Below are positions 44,073 through 52,701 of a stretch of 64,000 nt of DNA, in pieces; the stretch's first letter is position 1, and each line of letters opens with the position of its first letter. The position numbers and the translations under genes were made by a program. The notes beneath the pieces were generated by a model, which was not told the origin of the DNA, did not search any database, and saw only the letters and a program-made list of their open reading frames with translations. The stretch is from Candidatus Poribacteria bacterium (lineage in GTDB: Bacteria; Poribacteria; WGA-4E; PCPOR2b), in the NCBI GenBank assembly GCA_028819845.1, contig JAPPKS010000016.1, positions 1-64,000 on the forward strand, read 5' to 3'.

Positions 44073-44206
44073 TGCAATTTCTCCTTTATTGGGAAGCAGT
44101 GTCCAGTGTCTAGTCGCCAGTGGTCAGCAAACGCTGGTAAAGCGTTTGTAGATAGGGTTTCACTTTGCAAAACCCAACATACAATCTATACATATATTCA
44201 CTTAAT

Positions 44207-44235
44207 ATAATACGAAATAGTTCGTTTTATGTCAA
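44207..44235 (-). promoter_or_regulatory. Consensus promoter of the truncated copy
   Basis: On the minus strand TTGACA (44235-44230) is followed after 17 bases by TATTAT (44212-44207), aligned with the promoter of member A at 38007-38035. Confidence 0.7.
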
Positions 44236-44879
44236 CCGTAAATTCAAAATATGTTTGGACAAAACAGCGCGAGAGGAAAAGCGGTGGTGGAGAGTGAGGG
44301 TGACGAGGGGTGCGCTTTTTTGGTTGGGTTGAGTTATAGGTCGAATATGTGTCGCGATTCGGAGATCGCTCCTACAGGGGAGGGGTGATTTCTAGATTTC
44401 CGACGATGGGTTTTTCCGCTAGATCCAACCTGTTATACCGATTTTGAATTGACATCCCCAAGTAGCGAAGCCTTAAGAGGAGTTTTCGTCTTTCCTGTCG
44501 GCACTGTCTTCCGCCACTGCAACCAACACTAAATTTTCATAGTTAACTCATCAGTCACTTCGACGCTAACGTCCCGAAGATCAGTGGTAGACTGAATTCA
44601 CGCCCTTATTTGGCTTAATCAAATTCTCACGACACATCGGAAAACTATGAAAACTATGAAATTTTTGCAGCTTGATCGTTGGGTTTCGAAATAGAGTAGT
44701 GAAGACGCTCAAGAACTATCGCAGTCGCTGTTCACTCCTTTGATCCCTCCTTGGTAAGGAGGGGAATTAAGATTGCAATATCGCTGTCGCAATCTCTCAT
44801 ACAGTCAGTTGATCGCTTAACCCAACCTGCAAGAACTTTGAGGGTCCAACTGCGTGGCCCTCGTATAGTTAGTTGGCGG
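44236..44879. other. Repeat-rich intergenic region
   Basis: It contains the GCGATTCGGAGATCGCTCCTAC unit (44352-44378), the 32-bp dispersed unit (44715-44746), a CTCCTTGGTAAGGAGG hairpin (about 44748-44763), and an AATTAAGATTGCAATATCG segment repeated near 47140. No gene is supported. Confidence 0.5.
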
Positions 44880-46676
44880 CTAATCTGCACGATTCTGAGT
44901 TTTGGACATAGTATCCGCAAGCCGGAATTGCGCCGCGGGGCGTCCGCCCTCCGGTAGTCCTAGCGGCAAGCGAATGTTCAAAAGAAATGGGCGGTTTTCG
45001 CTTTCAACCACGTTCAATCCATGTTCAATTGCCGCCGCCAGGCGAGGCTCCGCTTGCACGTGCAACCCCTCCACACCCACACCTTCGGCGAGTTTTACGG
45101 GGTCAATGCCGTCCAGAACGACGCCAGCATATTCCCCGGTCTCCTTCATCACCCCATCCACGCTTGCGAAGGAGGACGCAACCGCGCCGTAGGATTGGTT
45201 GTTGGGAATAATGTAGAGGACCGGTATGCTATGATGTGCGGCGGTCCACAAACCTGACTCCGCGTACAGCAGCGAACCGTCACCGACCAGCCCGACAACC
45301 GGCTTTTCAGGTGCCGCGAGCTTCAATCCGATGGCGCCCCCAACGCCGTAGCCCTCAGACCCGCCGGCAGCCCGGATGTATCTGTTCCTACCGGTGTCTG
45401 TTGCGTCTACGGTGTCTGATGAAAGCGTATATCCGCCGACGGTGTCCCACGGGACCGCGTATTGTTCGAGCATCACCAACCCGCCGCCGCGACGTTCTAG
45501 GGCAGTGTCGAGCGTCTCTGCCACTATCCACGGCCGGATCTCATTTGGCCGTGTCTCGGTCTTCCACACTTCATTTATTCGCTGGACGTGGAGCGCGGCG
45601 GCTTGTTCCATTACCCAAGCCCGCCGCTCGTCAAAACGGTTCGGGGTTGAATGGCTCGACGCCAATTCAATAAGCCGCTCAAAGGTCCGGCGCTCATCCG
45701 CCAGAATCGCCGTAGACAGATGCGGGATATTTTTGATATGTTCAATATCGGATCCAATGGCTATAACCTGCCGCGCTTTAGAAAATACATCGAAATCCCC
45801 GGACCTTCCGACGCCGCGATGATGAATACCGATACATACGATCAGGTCGGGTTGAAGGACATCTACCACCTGATCCAACCGGCCGCAATTGAGTGGATGT
45901 TTCGTTGCGATGCTTCTTTCCCAAGTGCCGACAGGGACGTAGCTGCTGACACAGGGAACACCGAAGTGTTCAGCGACAGCGATAATATGGTCTTCCGCAC
46001 CACTTTTCCAGACACCATCTCCAATATAAAACAGGGGGGACTTCGCATCGTGCAAAGCAGATTCAATCTTCTCGACATCGCTATCCGATGGATAACCCGC
46101 GTGGAGGTCTGGGATACTACTTTCAATAATGTTCGCGGTTATCTGCTCGTGCCCAAGCGCCCGATCATAAACAGCGAGATGGACGGGCCCGACCGGCGGC
46201 GTTTTGGCGACCAGTAACGCACGGTGAATGGCTTGGGGCAGCCCTTCGGGGTCGATCACGGTCCAGTTTTGTTTTGTAAAAGGCGCAGCGATGGATGTCG
46301 GCCCGAAACTGTGACTGAGGTCGAGTTCAATCCGATCCGCGAAACTGCCGGTGTCACCTGCGAAGCTGATGACCACGACAGGTAAACCGCCAGACCAAAT
46401 GTTGATTAGCTGCCCTAAACATTGGGCAAGCCCCGCGGCGAGATGGACCACCATGACCGCGGGTTCGAGGTTTGCCTGCGTATAACCGCCAGCTTGTGCC
46501 GCGACGGAGCCCTCATGGAGCGCCAAAATGCCGTGTATATCCGGGTGATCATGCAGTGCGTCGAAAAAGCGCGCCTCGCGCGAGCCTGTATTATAAAACA
46601 GATATTTCACATCCAGCGCCGCAAGTTGCTCGACCATGACCTGAGACGGATTCGCCGTGATAGACCGCATTTGCAT
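44880..46676 (-). CDS. Thiamine pyrophosphate enzyme (acetolactate synthase/decarboxylase type)
   Basis: A 598-residue three-domain TPP enzyme of the acetolactate synthase, benzoylformate decarboxylase and oxalyl-CoA decarboxylase group. The N-terminal PYR domain has the activating glutamate in ILALHEGSVAA, the middle domain is a Rossmann-like fold, and the C-terminal PP domain has the TPP motif GDGSLLYAESGLWTAAHHSI ending in NN. The GxHR-type details differ from true acetolactate synthase, and no ilvN subunit is nearby, so a decarboxylase or carboligase of an unknown 2-oxo acid is more likely. AAAGGG lies about 12 bases before the ATG. It is a lone gene amid repeats. Confidence 0.82.
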   Translation of the reverse strand: MQMRSITANPSQVMVEQLAALDVKYLFYNTGSREARFFDALHDHPDIHGILALHEGSVAAQAGGYTQANLEPAVMVVHLAAGLAQCLGQLINIWSGGLPVVVISFAGDTGSFADRIELDLSHSFGPTSIAAPFTKQNWTVIDPEGLPQAIHRALLVAKTPPVGPVHLAVYDRALGHEQITANIIESSIPDLHAGYPSDSDVEKIESALHDAKSPLFYIGDGVWKSGAEDHIIAVAEHFGVPCVSSYVPVGTWERSIATKHPLNCGRLDQVVDVLQPDLIVCIGIHHRGVGRSGDFDVFSKARQVIAIGSDIEHIKNIPHLSTAILADERRTFERLIELASSHSTPNRFDERRAWVMEQAAALHVQRINEVWKTETRPNEIRPWIVAETLDTALERRGGGLVMLEQYAVPWDTVGGYTLSSDTVDATDTGRNRYIRAAGGSEGYGVGGAIGLKLAAPEKPVVGLVGDGSLLYAESGLWTAAHHSIPVLYIIPNNQSYGAVASSFASVDGVMKETGEYAGVVLDGIDPVKLAEGVGVEGLHVQAEPRLAAAIEHGLNVVESENRPFLLNIRLPLGLPEGGRPAAQFRLADTMSKTQNRAD

Positions 46677-47222
46677 ACAGTTGTGTTTCCCTTTCTACCT
46701 GAAACGGTTAGGAGACACGCAGTTAAGGCGCAAATAACGCAAGACGCTAGTTGATAAAGCAAGCGCTACGAACGGAGCATTTTTGGCAAAACTCGGTTAT
46801 TCTCCTATTCTAACATCTTGGGTTATGTTATAGCATGGTAATTTTACTTCTTGCGGCGCAGATTGCCTAATCGGTAATCCGTTCCCCGCGGCGAAATCGA
46901 AGAAACTCGCATTGGTGGGGTGGGTAGAGCGATTAACGGCATGTGAGTGGCGATACGGAGATCGCTCCTACGGTAAAGATAAAGAGTAACGAGTAATGCG
47001 TAAAGCGTAAAGCGGAAACGGTTAAGATATTGTAGGTTGGGTTGGGAATGTGGATCTCTATCGCGTGCGTTGTCCACGCCCTTGATCTTTTAGTTCAGTT
47101 GATCTTATTCGGTCGGTTGATCCCTCCATGTTAAGGAGGGGAATTAAGATTGCAACATCGGCTATCGCAATCCTCATACAGTCACTTGATTCATTCGCTC
47201 AGTTGATCCTACAGAAACTGTA
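46677..47222. other. Repeat-rich intergenic region
   Basis: It holds a CGATACGGAGATCGCTCCTAC unit (46950-46973), four heptamer repeats (46984-47011), and a 100-base block GTAAAGCGGAAACGGTTAAG onward that recurs at 50109-50215. It also has a CCCTCCATGTTAAGGAGGG hairpin unit near 47123. No gene is supported. Confidence 0.5.
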
Positions 47223-48464
47223 TCACTCCTCCTTGGCCTGCGTTTTGGCGGGTGGGTTGGCCCGTTCAATGATAGCCAGTTTGGTGGGTTGCCATTCCTG
47301 ATTTTCAGGGTCAACATCGAACCAGTCTGATACGTTGTCCATGCGGACATAGTCCTCGTCGCCGGCGTCTGCATCCATCGGTTCAAACGGCGCCCAGTTG
47401 GTGTATGTGACCGGCTCGCCGCTCGTCCATTTCCATTCGCCCTCGTTCTCATGATCGGTCAGCCCGATCCAATAGGAACTCATGGCAAAGGTCAACGCCA
47501 GCCACTTCTGTTCCTCCGCGTCGTTTATAGCGACCAAGTATGCACCTTCGGCGACCGCTTGGGCGTTCGCATCGTCCCAGCTTTCGCACTGGATGCTCTT
47601 GTAGGCGTGCCCATTTGCCGGATTCACGACCCATACTCCTGCGCCGAGCGGTAACGGAGATGTGGACGCAGACGCCGTAGGCGGGCGCGCTACCCCCTCT
47701 TCCGGGGCGACATCCGGCATTATCGGATCGCTCGCTAAGGTGAAGACCAAATCTTCTTTTGTTTCACCCGCTTGCAGTTGGAACGGCGCTGCCGTTACGG
47801 AAAACCCCTTGAAGTTAACCGTTACCCTGTAGATTCCAGGCGTCGCTGCCTTTTCCGCGAAATAACCTAAGTTGTCCGTCATGGGCGTTGTACCGGTGCT
47901 GCCGGTATTCATCCCATCCGGGGAGCGGTATTGTGTTGAAACTTGAATCCTTGTGTTGGCAAGGGGCGACCCGTTGGTGAAGACGACTTGCCCCCGAATT
48001 CGCGCATGGGGCTTCACCTTGATTTCAGTGTCCGAGACGTGTGTCCTTGGCTCAATGGATAACCTGATTCCACCGTCAAACGGATGGCGATGGATAGTCG
48101 CCGCCCCGATTTTGACGGCTTGGATTTCATTGCCGCGCTCAAAGTATTCACCCATGTTAGACTCGGCTTGTGAGGTACCCCCAATTCGAATCGGAATCGG
48201 AACGATACCGGTGATAGAAAAGCGCCCCGCGTCGTCGGTCCGCGCCTCCAAGGCAGGCCCAAACATGTGTTGTACACCGTCAATCTCTTCATAGGGTTGA
48301 ACACCTACCGTAAACCCGGCAACCGGATTTCCCTGCACATCAAGAACGATGCCCGATAGTGTACACGCAGCCTTTTGAGCGGCGGCGAGAGTCGCTGCAA
48401 TTTGCATGAATAAAACAATGATAGCTAAAATCGTGAAAGTCTGTCTGCGGCAGGAAAGCGTCAT
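47223..48464 (-). CDS. Exported protein with carboxypeptidase-regulatory and C-type lectin domains, copy 1
   Basis: A 413-residue protein with a signal peptide (about residues 1-28). Residues 35-65 (GIVLDVQGNPVAGFTV) and later blocks belong to carboxypeptidase-regulatory-like beta-sandwiches. The C-terminal 130 residues form a C-type lectin-like domain: NPANGHAYKSIQCESWDDAN, YWIGLTDHENEGEWKWTSGE and TNWAPFEP carry the WIG and loop signatures. The ligand is unknown; it probably binds carbohydrate or protein at the cell surface. AAGGAGG lies 7 bases before the ATG. The upstream neighbour 48532-49803 is a paralogue of the same architecture. Confidence 0.83.
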   Translation of the reverse strand: MTLSCRRQTFTILAIIVLFMQIAATLAAAQKAACTLSGIVLDVQGNPVAGFTVGVQPYEEIDGVQHMFGPALEARTDDAGRFSITGIVPIPIRIGGTSQAESNMGEYFERGNEIQAVKIGAATIHRHPFDGGIRLSIEPRTHVSDTEIKVKPHARIRGQVVFTNGSPLANTRIQVSTQYRSPDGMNTGSTGTTPMTDNLGYFAEKAATPGIYRVTVNFKGFSVTAAPFQLQAGETKEDLVFTLASDPIMPDVAPEEGVARPPTASASTSPLPLGAGVWVVNPANGHAYKSIQCESWDDANAQAVAEGAYLVAINDAEEQKWLALTFAMSSYWIGLTDHENEGEWKWTSGEPVTYTNWAPFEPMDADAGDEDYVRMDNVSDWFDVDPENQEWQPTKLAIIERANPPAKTQAKEE

Positions 48465-48531
48465 GGTTAATCCTCCTTCTGAGTAGCTTTGTGATAATTG
48501 GATAGCGTCAATGAAGCGGTCAGAACTCGGG

Positions 48532-49803
48532 TTATTTCTCTTCTACGGGCGGCTTGCCGGGCAAACGTCCCTTTTCGAGAATCGCCATGCCGGAACTCTC
48601 CCAATCCGATCCCTCGGGGCCAACGTTATACCAGTTTCCGCCTTGAAGGCGCGACATGAAAGCGTAATCGGCTTCGTTATTGCCGGTTGTCTTCGGTTCG
48701 CCGGGCGCCCAGTTGGTGTATGCGACCGGTTCGCCGCTAGTCCATCGCCACACACCTTCCGATTCCGCGTCAGTCAGCCCAATCCAATAGGGGCCAGCGC
48801 CAAAGGTTCCCACGAGCCACTGTTGCTCCGCAGCGTCGTTTATGGAGACCAGGTGGGCGTCTTCGGCGGCGGCTTTCGCTTGGGCGTCCTTCCAATTCCT
48901 GCAGCGGATACTCTTGTAACTGTGACCGGTTTCCGGGTTTGCCACCCAGTCCGTTATGTCGTCCCACTTCACCGAATCGGGCGTTGAATTGATGGGAATC
49001 GGTTCGACCCCCAAAATCAAAACCAGATCATCGCGCCGTTGCTTAGCTTCAAGGCGAAACTTTTCCGAGATTACCGAAAGTCCTTGAAATTCGACGGCAA
49101 CCGTATAGTACCCCGGCTCATTCACATATTCCGTAAAGTAGCCCGCATTGTCTGTCTCGGCATTGCTTCGTGAGCTGCCCGTGCCTGAGCCGTCGAAATC
49201 TTTTCGCCGCACCTCAAGCCGAACCTGCGCGTTTGCAAGGGACGTCCCGTCTAAAAAGACGATTTGTCCTCGAATTCGCATTCGGGATCGTATCATGATT
49301 TCTACATTTTCGAGGTGCACCCCGGGATCGATGGAGAACGTCAGTTCACCGAATGGCAAGCCGCCCAACCGATAAGGATAGAGGGTTACCGCGCCGATAC
49401 GGATAGATAGAACCTCGGCATCCGACTGAAGTTCGTTGAAATCAGGCGGCAGTGCGCCGTCGTCAGGAAGATGCCCAGCCGGTGCAACGAATTCAATGGG
49501 GCCTGGCCTGATACCAGTGACGGAGAACTGTCCCGCCGCATCGGTTGTCGATTTAATCAGAGGGATATACGACTCTGGCATGAAATCCTTTAAAAGGAAC
49601 GCAGGCCCCAAATCGCCATAGACGCTCGTAAACGGTACAACAGCTATGGAGAGTTCGGGGACTGGATTGCCATTGATGTCAACCACGTGACCGGATAGCG
49701 TACATGAGGTGTCCTCGGCGATGCCAAACGACACGGAGATTAGCAACAACACCACAATCCAGGTGACTGATGTCATGCCGGATTTGAAATATGAACGATT
49801 CAT
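48532..49803 (-). CDS. Exported protein with carboxypeptidase-regulatory and C-type lectin domains, copy 2
   Basis: A 423-residue paralogue of copy 1, with a signal peptide, two carboxypeptidase-regulatory-like regions (GHVVDINGNPVPELSI near residue 40) and a C-terminal C-type lectin-like domain (NPETGHSYKSIRCRNWKDAQ, YWIGLTDAESEGVWRWTSGE and TNWAPGEP). Both copies keep the domain order and spacing. Copy 2 has a longer N-terminal sandwich. AAGGGG lies 9 bases before the ATG. The 67-base gap between the genes suggests one operon formed by tandem duplication. Confidence 0.83.
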   Translation of the reverse strand: MNRSYFKSGMTSVTWIVVLLLISVSFGIAEDTSCTLSGHVVDINGNPVPELSIAVVPFTSVYGDLGPAFLLKDFMPESYIPLIKSTTDAAGQFSVTGIRPGPIEFVAPAGHLPDDGALPPDFNELQSDAEVLSIRIGAVTLYPYRLGGLPFGELTFSIDPGVHLENVEIMIRSRMRIRGQIVFLDGTSLANAQVRLEVRRKDFDGSGTGSSRSNAETDNAGYFTEYVNEPGYYTVAVEFQGLSVISEKFRLEAKQRRDDLVLILGVEPIPINSTPDSVKWDDITDWVANPETGHSYKSIRCRNWKDAQAKAAAEDAHLVSINDAAEQQWLVGTFGAGPYWIGLTDAESEGVWRWTSGEPVAYTNWAPGEPKTTGNNEADYAFMSRLQGGNWYNVGPEGSDWESSGMAILEKGRLPGKPPVEEK

Positions 49804-50306
49804 AGTGGATATCCCCTTTCGATTGGTGCGTGGTGAAGGATTGCATAATAGAATCTACACAAGAATCATCAAATTTCATTTATCATACCATTTTTCTCGG
49901 TGCATTATCAAACTTCTATCCACGAAACCGGATCTGTGCCATCGTGTAAAATCCTCGCAGCCGCCGGCGCATTTTCATGACCGGCTATTGTAGGTTGGGT
50001 AGAGCTACCAAGGGCATGTGTGCCGCGATACGGAGATTGATCCTACGGCAAAGCGTAAAGCGTAAAGCGTAAAGCGTAACGAGTAACGAGTAACGAGTAA
50101 TGCGTAATGCGTAAAGCGGAAACGGTTAAGATATTGTAGGTTGGGTTGGGAACGGGGATCTCTATCGCGCGCGTTGTCCACTCGCCTGATCTTTTCGCGC
50201 AGTTGATCCTTCGCCACTTACTTAGTCGATTCCAACCTAAAAAACATGCTTTTATTCGAATAGGCACAGATTGCAGCGGTTTGATTCTTGTCCTGTCATG
50301 TGGTAC
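49804..50306. other. Repeat-rich intergenic region
   Basis: A CGATACGGAGATTGATCCTAC unit (50024-50049), nine heptamer units (50053-50115), and a block shared with 46998-47100 lie here. No gene is supported. It runs into the MITE-like element. Confidence 0.5.
50053..50115. repeat. Heptamer tandem repeat
   Basis: Nine perfect or near-perfect 7-base units of GCGTAAA, GCGTAAC, GAGTAAC, GAGTAAT and GCGTAAT, then a diverged GCGGAAA. A four-unit version lies at 46984-47011 in the same flanking context, so the copy number varies between sites. Confidence 0.85.
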
Positions 50307-50628
50307 ACTAGGGCGTGTTGACATTCTATCGCAACCGGAAAACCAAGAACGGTGCACAGACACATGACGCTTCGTAGGGGTTGGGTTCCCCAACCCTTTT
50401 TTCACAATCAGATACGATTTCGGACTGCTGTAGGTTGTTTGACCAAACTCGACTCAATCTGTATGGTTGGAAGTTCCCTGCCCGCGTTGGTCAATGGGCG
50501 AGGTAACCAGATAAACACTATAAGTAAAACTATCGCACTCCCTATTCAGTCGCTTGATCCCTCGCTATTCACTAGGTTGATCCCCTACGATTACAGGCAG
50601 CATCACATAAATGTCAACAGAACCTAGT
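50307..50628. mobile_element. MITE-like element, complete copy
   Basis: A 322-base element. Terminal inverted repeats: ACTAGGGCGTGTTGACATT (50307-50325) and AATGTCAACAGAACCTAGT (50610-50628), complementary at 16 of 19 positions. The interior has a GGGTTGGGTTCCCCAACCC palindrome and the dispersed 32-bp unit at 50529-50560, and it matches 31757-32000 along its length. It has no coding frame. It ends about 60 bases before the lipoprotein gene at 50686. Confidence 0.7.
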
Positions 50629-50685
50629 ACATTAGACTAGAAACAGATTCGCTTGTAAAACCGATTTGATATAGTGGAGGTAATC

Positions 50686-51225
50686 GTGTCAACCGTAACT
50701 GTACAATCCCACCTAACGCCGATTATTCTCATACTCGCGCTGCTTAGCGCATCGTCGTGCGGGTTTGAAGGCAGATTTCTGCCGGTTGGCGAATCGGAAG
50801 AAGACGAGATAAAGGCGGCGTTGAAGGATAGGTCGTTCCGCCAATTTGATCCTGACGACATAGATGCGAGTCCGAGAAAAGCAGTAATTCTGGATTTCTT
50901 CGACGGGATTAGTCTCTGGGCGCAATATTCGGAGGGCGAACACGCAATCAACGAGTGGGAGATTCGCGCAGAAAATTATCGCATTGAGCAGAAGGAGAGC
51001 GGTTCCGAGATTAAAATCTATTTCAACGAACCGCGTTCGGAGAGAATACTGCCAACTCGATGCGACGATTGTATTGAAACATCGGGAATTTCTATTTCGG
51101 TAAGGAACGTTTTCGACAGCGAAAAGATTTCGTTCAAACTGAATGACCCTGATGAGAGTTTACCCTCACCGTTTCCCGTGTTTAACTCGTGGACGACGTT
51201 TAGGGAGGATGAATATTTCGATTAG
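50686..51225 (+). CDS. Lipoprotein of unknown function
   Basis: A 179-residue protein with a lipoprotein signal (LILALLSASSC, Cys near residue 25). The mature part is acidic and appears beta-rich, without motifs that I recognise. GTG at 50686 is chosen because GGAGG lies 6 bases before it; an upstream GTG at 50674 would include the ribosome site. It lies right after the MITE-like element, whose 3' end might supply its promoter. The function is unknown. Confidence 0.65.
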   Translation: MSTVTVQSHLTPIILILALLSASSCGFEGRFLPVGESEEDEIKAALKDRSFRQFDPDDIDASPRKAVILDFFDGISLWAQYSEGEHAINEWEIRAENYRIEQKESGSEIKIYFNEPRSERILPTRCDDCIETSGISISVRNVFDSEKISFKLNDPDESLPSPFPVFNSWTTFREDEYFD

Positions 51226-51841
51226 GGCGTGTAGCCGTCACCTGACGCGCGGCAGGCGATTGCTTGTAATGTTGTAGGGCGGAAATCAAGAACGTGTATC
51301 TGAATGGCTGGATTAACGTTTGTATTTTACTAGACATCTTTCCTAATTGACTCAATGTGGTTGACAATACCGAAGCGTTGAGGGCAACCACAAGGGTTGC
51401 CCTACAACGTATTAGACCAGTGTGAGGGTAGTCGTTTTACACCTGCCGCCCCGCTGGGGCTAGATGTTGATGTGTAACAGTGATTTCTATTTTACTGAAA
51501 AAACTATCTTCGATTTGACGATCGAAGATCCCGTCTGGGGCTATCGGGCGGTGGAATGATTTTGGAAAGATGTCTACTGAGTTGATGCGGTCCGCATTAT
51601 TGTCATTTCGGTTCATGTTTACACAAGGAGGAATCGACCGATTGACAATCGAGGCTAGGAAGCCTCTCCCACAAACTAATGAGTTAATGTATTATTTTTA
51701 GTCGCAATAGCTAAAAGAGCCAAATGTAAGCATCTGTTGACGCTCCTACAGAAACACATCCACCAGCATGAGATTGTGGAATGCCTTTCCCAGCTTTGAA
51801 ATTATCAATCCAGAAAGTGCGGACATAATTCATCACACGTA
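51226..51841. other. Repeat-rich intergenic region
   Basis: It contains an inverted pair GTTGTAGGGC (51271-51280) and GCCCTACAAC (51399-51408), with an inner AGGGCAACCACAAGGGTTGC hairpin. Copy 2 of the 35-bp repeat lies at 51640-51674. A TTAGGGCGTGT phrase near 51223 resembles the MITE left end. No gene is supported. Confidence 0.5.
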
Positions 51842-52198
51842 CTAGTGTACATTGAACGGTCCGCCGTACGGTTCTTCCTCAAGATCGGGACGGGCGGAAT
51901 CGAGAAAAACCTCGTGAAGTTCTAACTTGTTCGATTGCGTGAACGCCTCTTTGGGCAACGTACCGGATTGCGCATGACCCTTCCGGAATTCATCCGATTC
52001 CACCCAGTTTTCAAAGTCATTGCGCGATGCCCAAAGTGTAAACACGACGTAAGGGTCATCGTCATTTACCGGACGCAACACCTGGTTTGAGATGAAGCCG
52101 GGCATGCCGTCAACCAGGCGGGCGCGGTTGCGGAAACGCGCCTCAAAGGCTTCTCGGTATTCGGGATCAACGAAAATTCGATTCGCTACGGTTATCAC
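51842..52198 (-). CDS. ABM-domain (HmoA-like) monooxygenase
   Basis: A 118-residue protein of the antibiotic biosynthesis monooxygenase/dimeric alpha-beta barrel family. It begins ITVANRIFVDPEYREAFEARFRNRARLVDGMPGF, typical of HmoA-like heme-degrading or quinol monooxygenases, with YVVFTLWASRNDFENWVESDEF later. The start overlaps the stop of the Rieske gene upstream by 4 bases, so the pair is translationally coupled. This suggests the ferredoxin-like partner may supply electrons. The catalytic residue (Asn or His of HmoA) is not certain. Confidence 0.82.
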   Translation of the reverse strand: MITVANRIFVDPEYREAFEARFRNRARLVDGMPGFISNQVLRPVNDDDPYVVFTLWASRNDFENWVESDEFRKGHAQSGTLPKEAFTQSNKLELHEVFLDSARPDLEEEPYGGPFNVH

Positions 52199-52614
52199 CG
52201 TTTTGTCCTCCGTTTTGCTTTCGAATGATAGACTCGAGTGGGGTTATGTTGGATTGGGCGGCTCGGTGAATTGATATCAACGAAAATGTGATCGCCGTCA
52301 ACCTTCACGGGATAGGTCGCAATCTCGCATTTCCCGGGCCAGATGCACTCACCCGTCTTGACATCAAACTTCCATTGATGAATTGGACAGACGATAACCC
52401 CATCCATTAACTGGCCTGAGTGTAAAATCCCGCCAACATGAGGACAGATGTTATCGACCGCGTAATACTGTCCATCGACATTGTGGATACCAATGCAATG
52501 CCCTTCTAGCTTCGCGTCAATACAGCCGCCCGGACTAATATCGTTTGTCTTGGCTGCCATGATGAATCGAGCGGTTCGCGAATTATTTGGTACCTCTTGA
52601 ACTTGCAACGTCAT
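52195..52614 (-). CDS. Rieske 2Fe-2S ferredoxin-like protein
   Basis: A 139-residue single-domain Rieske protein. The cluster ligands are in CPHVGG (Cys, His) and CPIHQWKFD (Cys, His), about 17 residues apart, and the GECIWPG loop follows. It is soluble, like the ferredoxin components of ring-hydroxylating dioxygenases. ATG at 52614 is chosen because AGAGGA lies 5 to 6 bases upstream; an ATG at 52650 would add 12 residues without a site. The coupled ABM-type gene downstream is the probable partner. Confidence 0.87.
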   Translation of the reverse strand: MTLQVQEVPNNSRTARFIMAAKTNDISPGGCIDAKLEGHCIGIHNVDGQYYAVDNICPHVGGILHSGQLMDGVIVCPIHQWKFDVKTGECIWPGKCEIATYPVKVDGDHIFVDINSPSRPIQHNPTRVYHSKAKRRTKR

Positions 52615-52701
52615 ATTTTCCTCTAGTTTTGTTGACATAATCAACGCCATAAAGATTAAAACTAATTGTCGAAAGCCTAAAAGGATGAGAGACCCTCATT
52701 C

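Noticed and set aside
50053-50115. Tandem heptamers as a CRISPR array
   Set aside because: The units are 7 bases with no spacers. They are simple tandem repeats.
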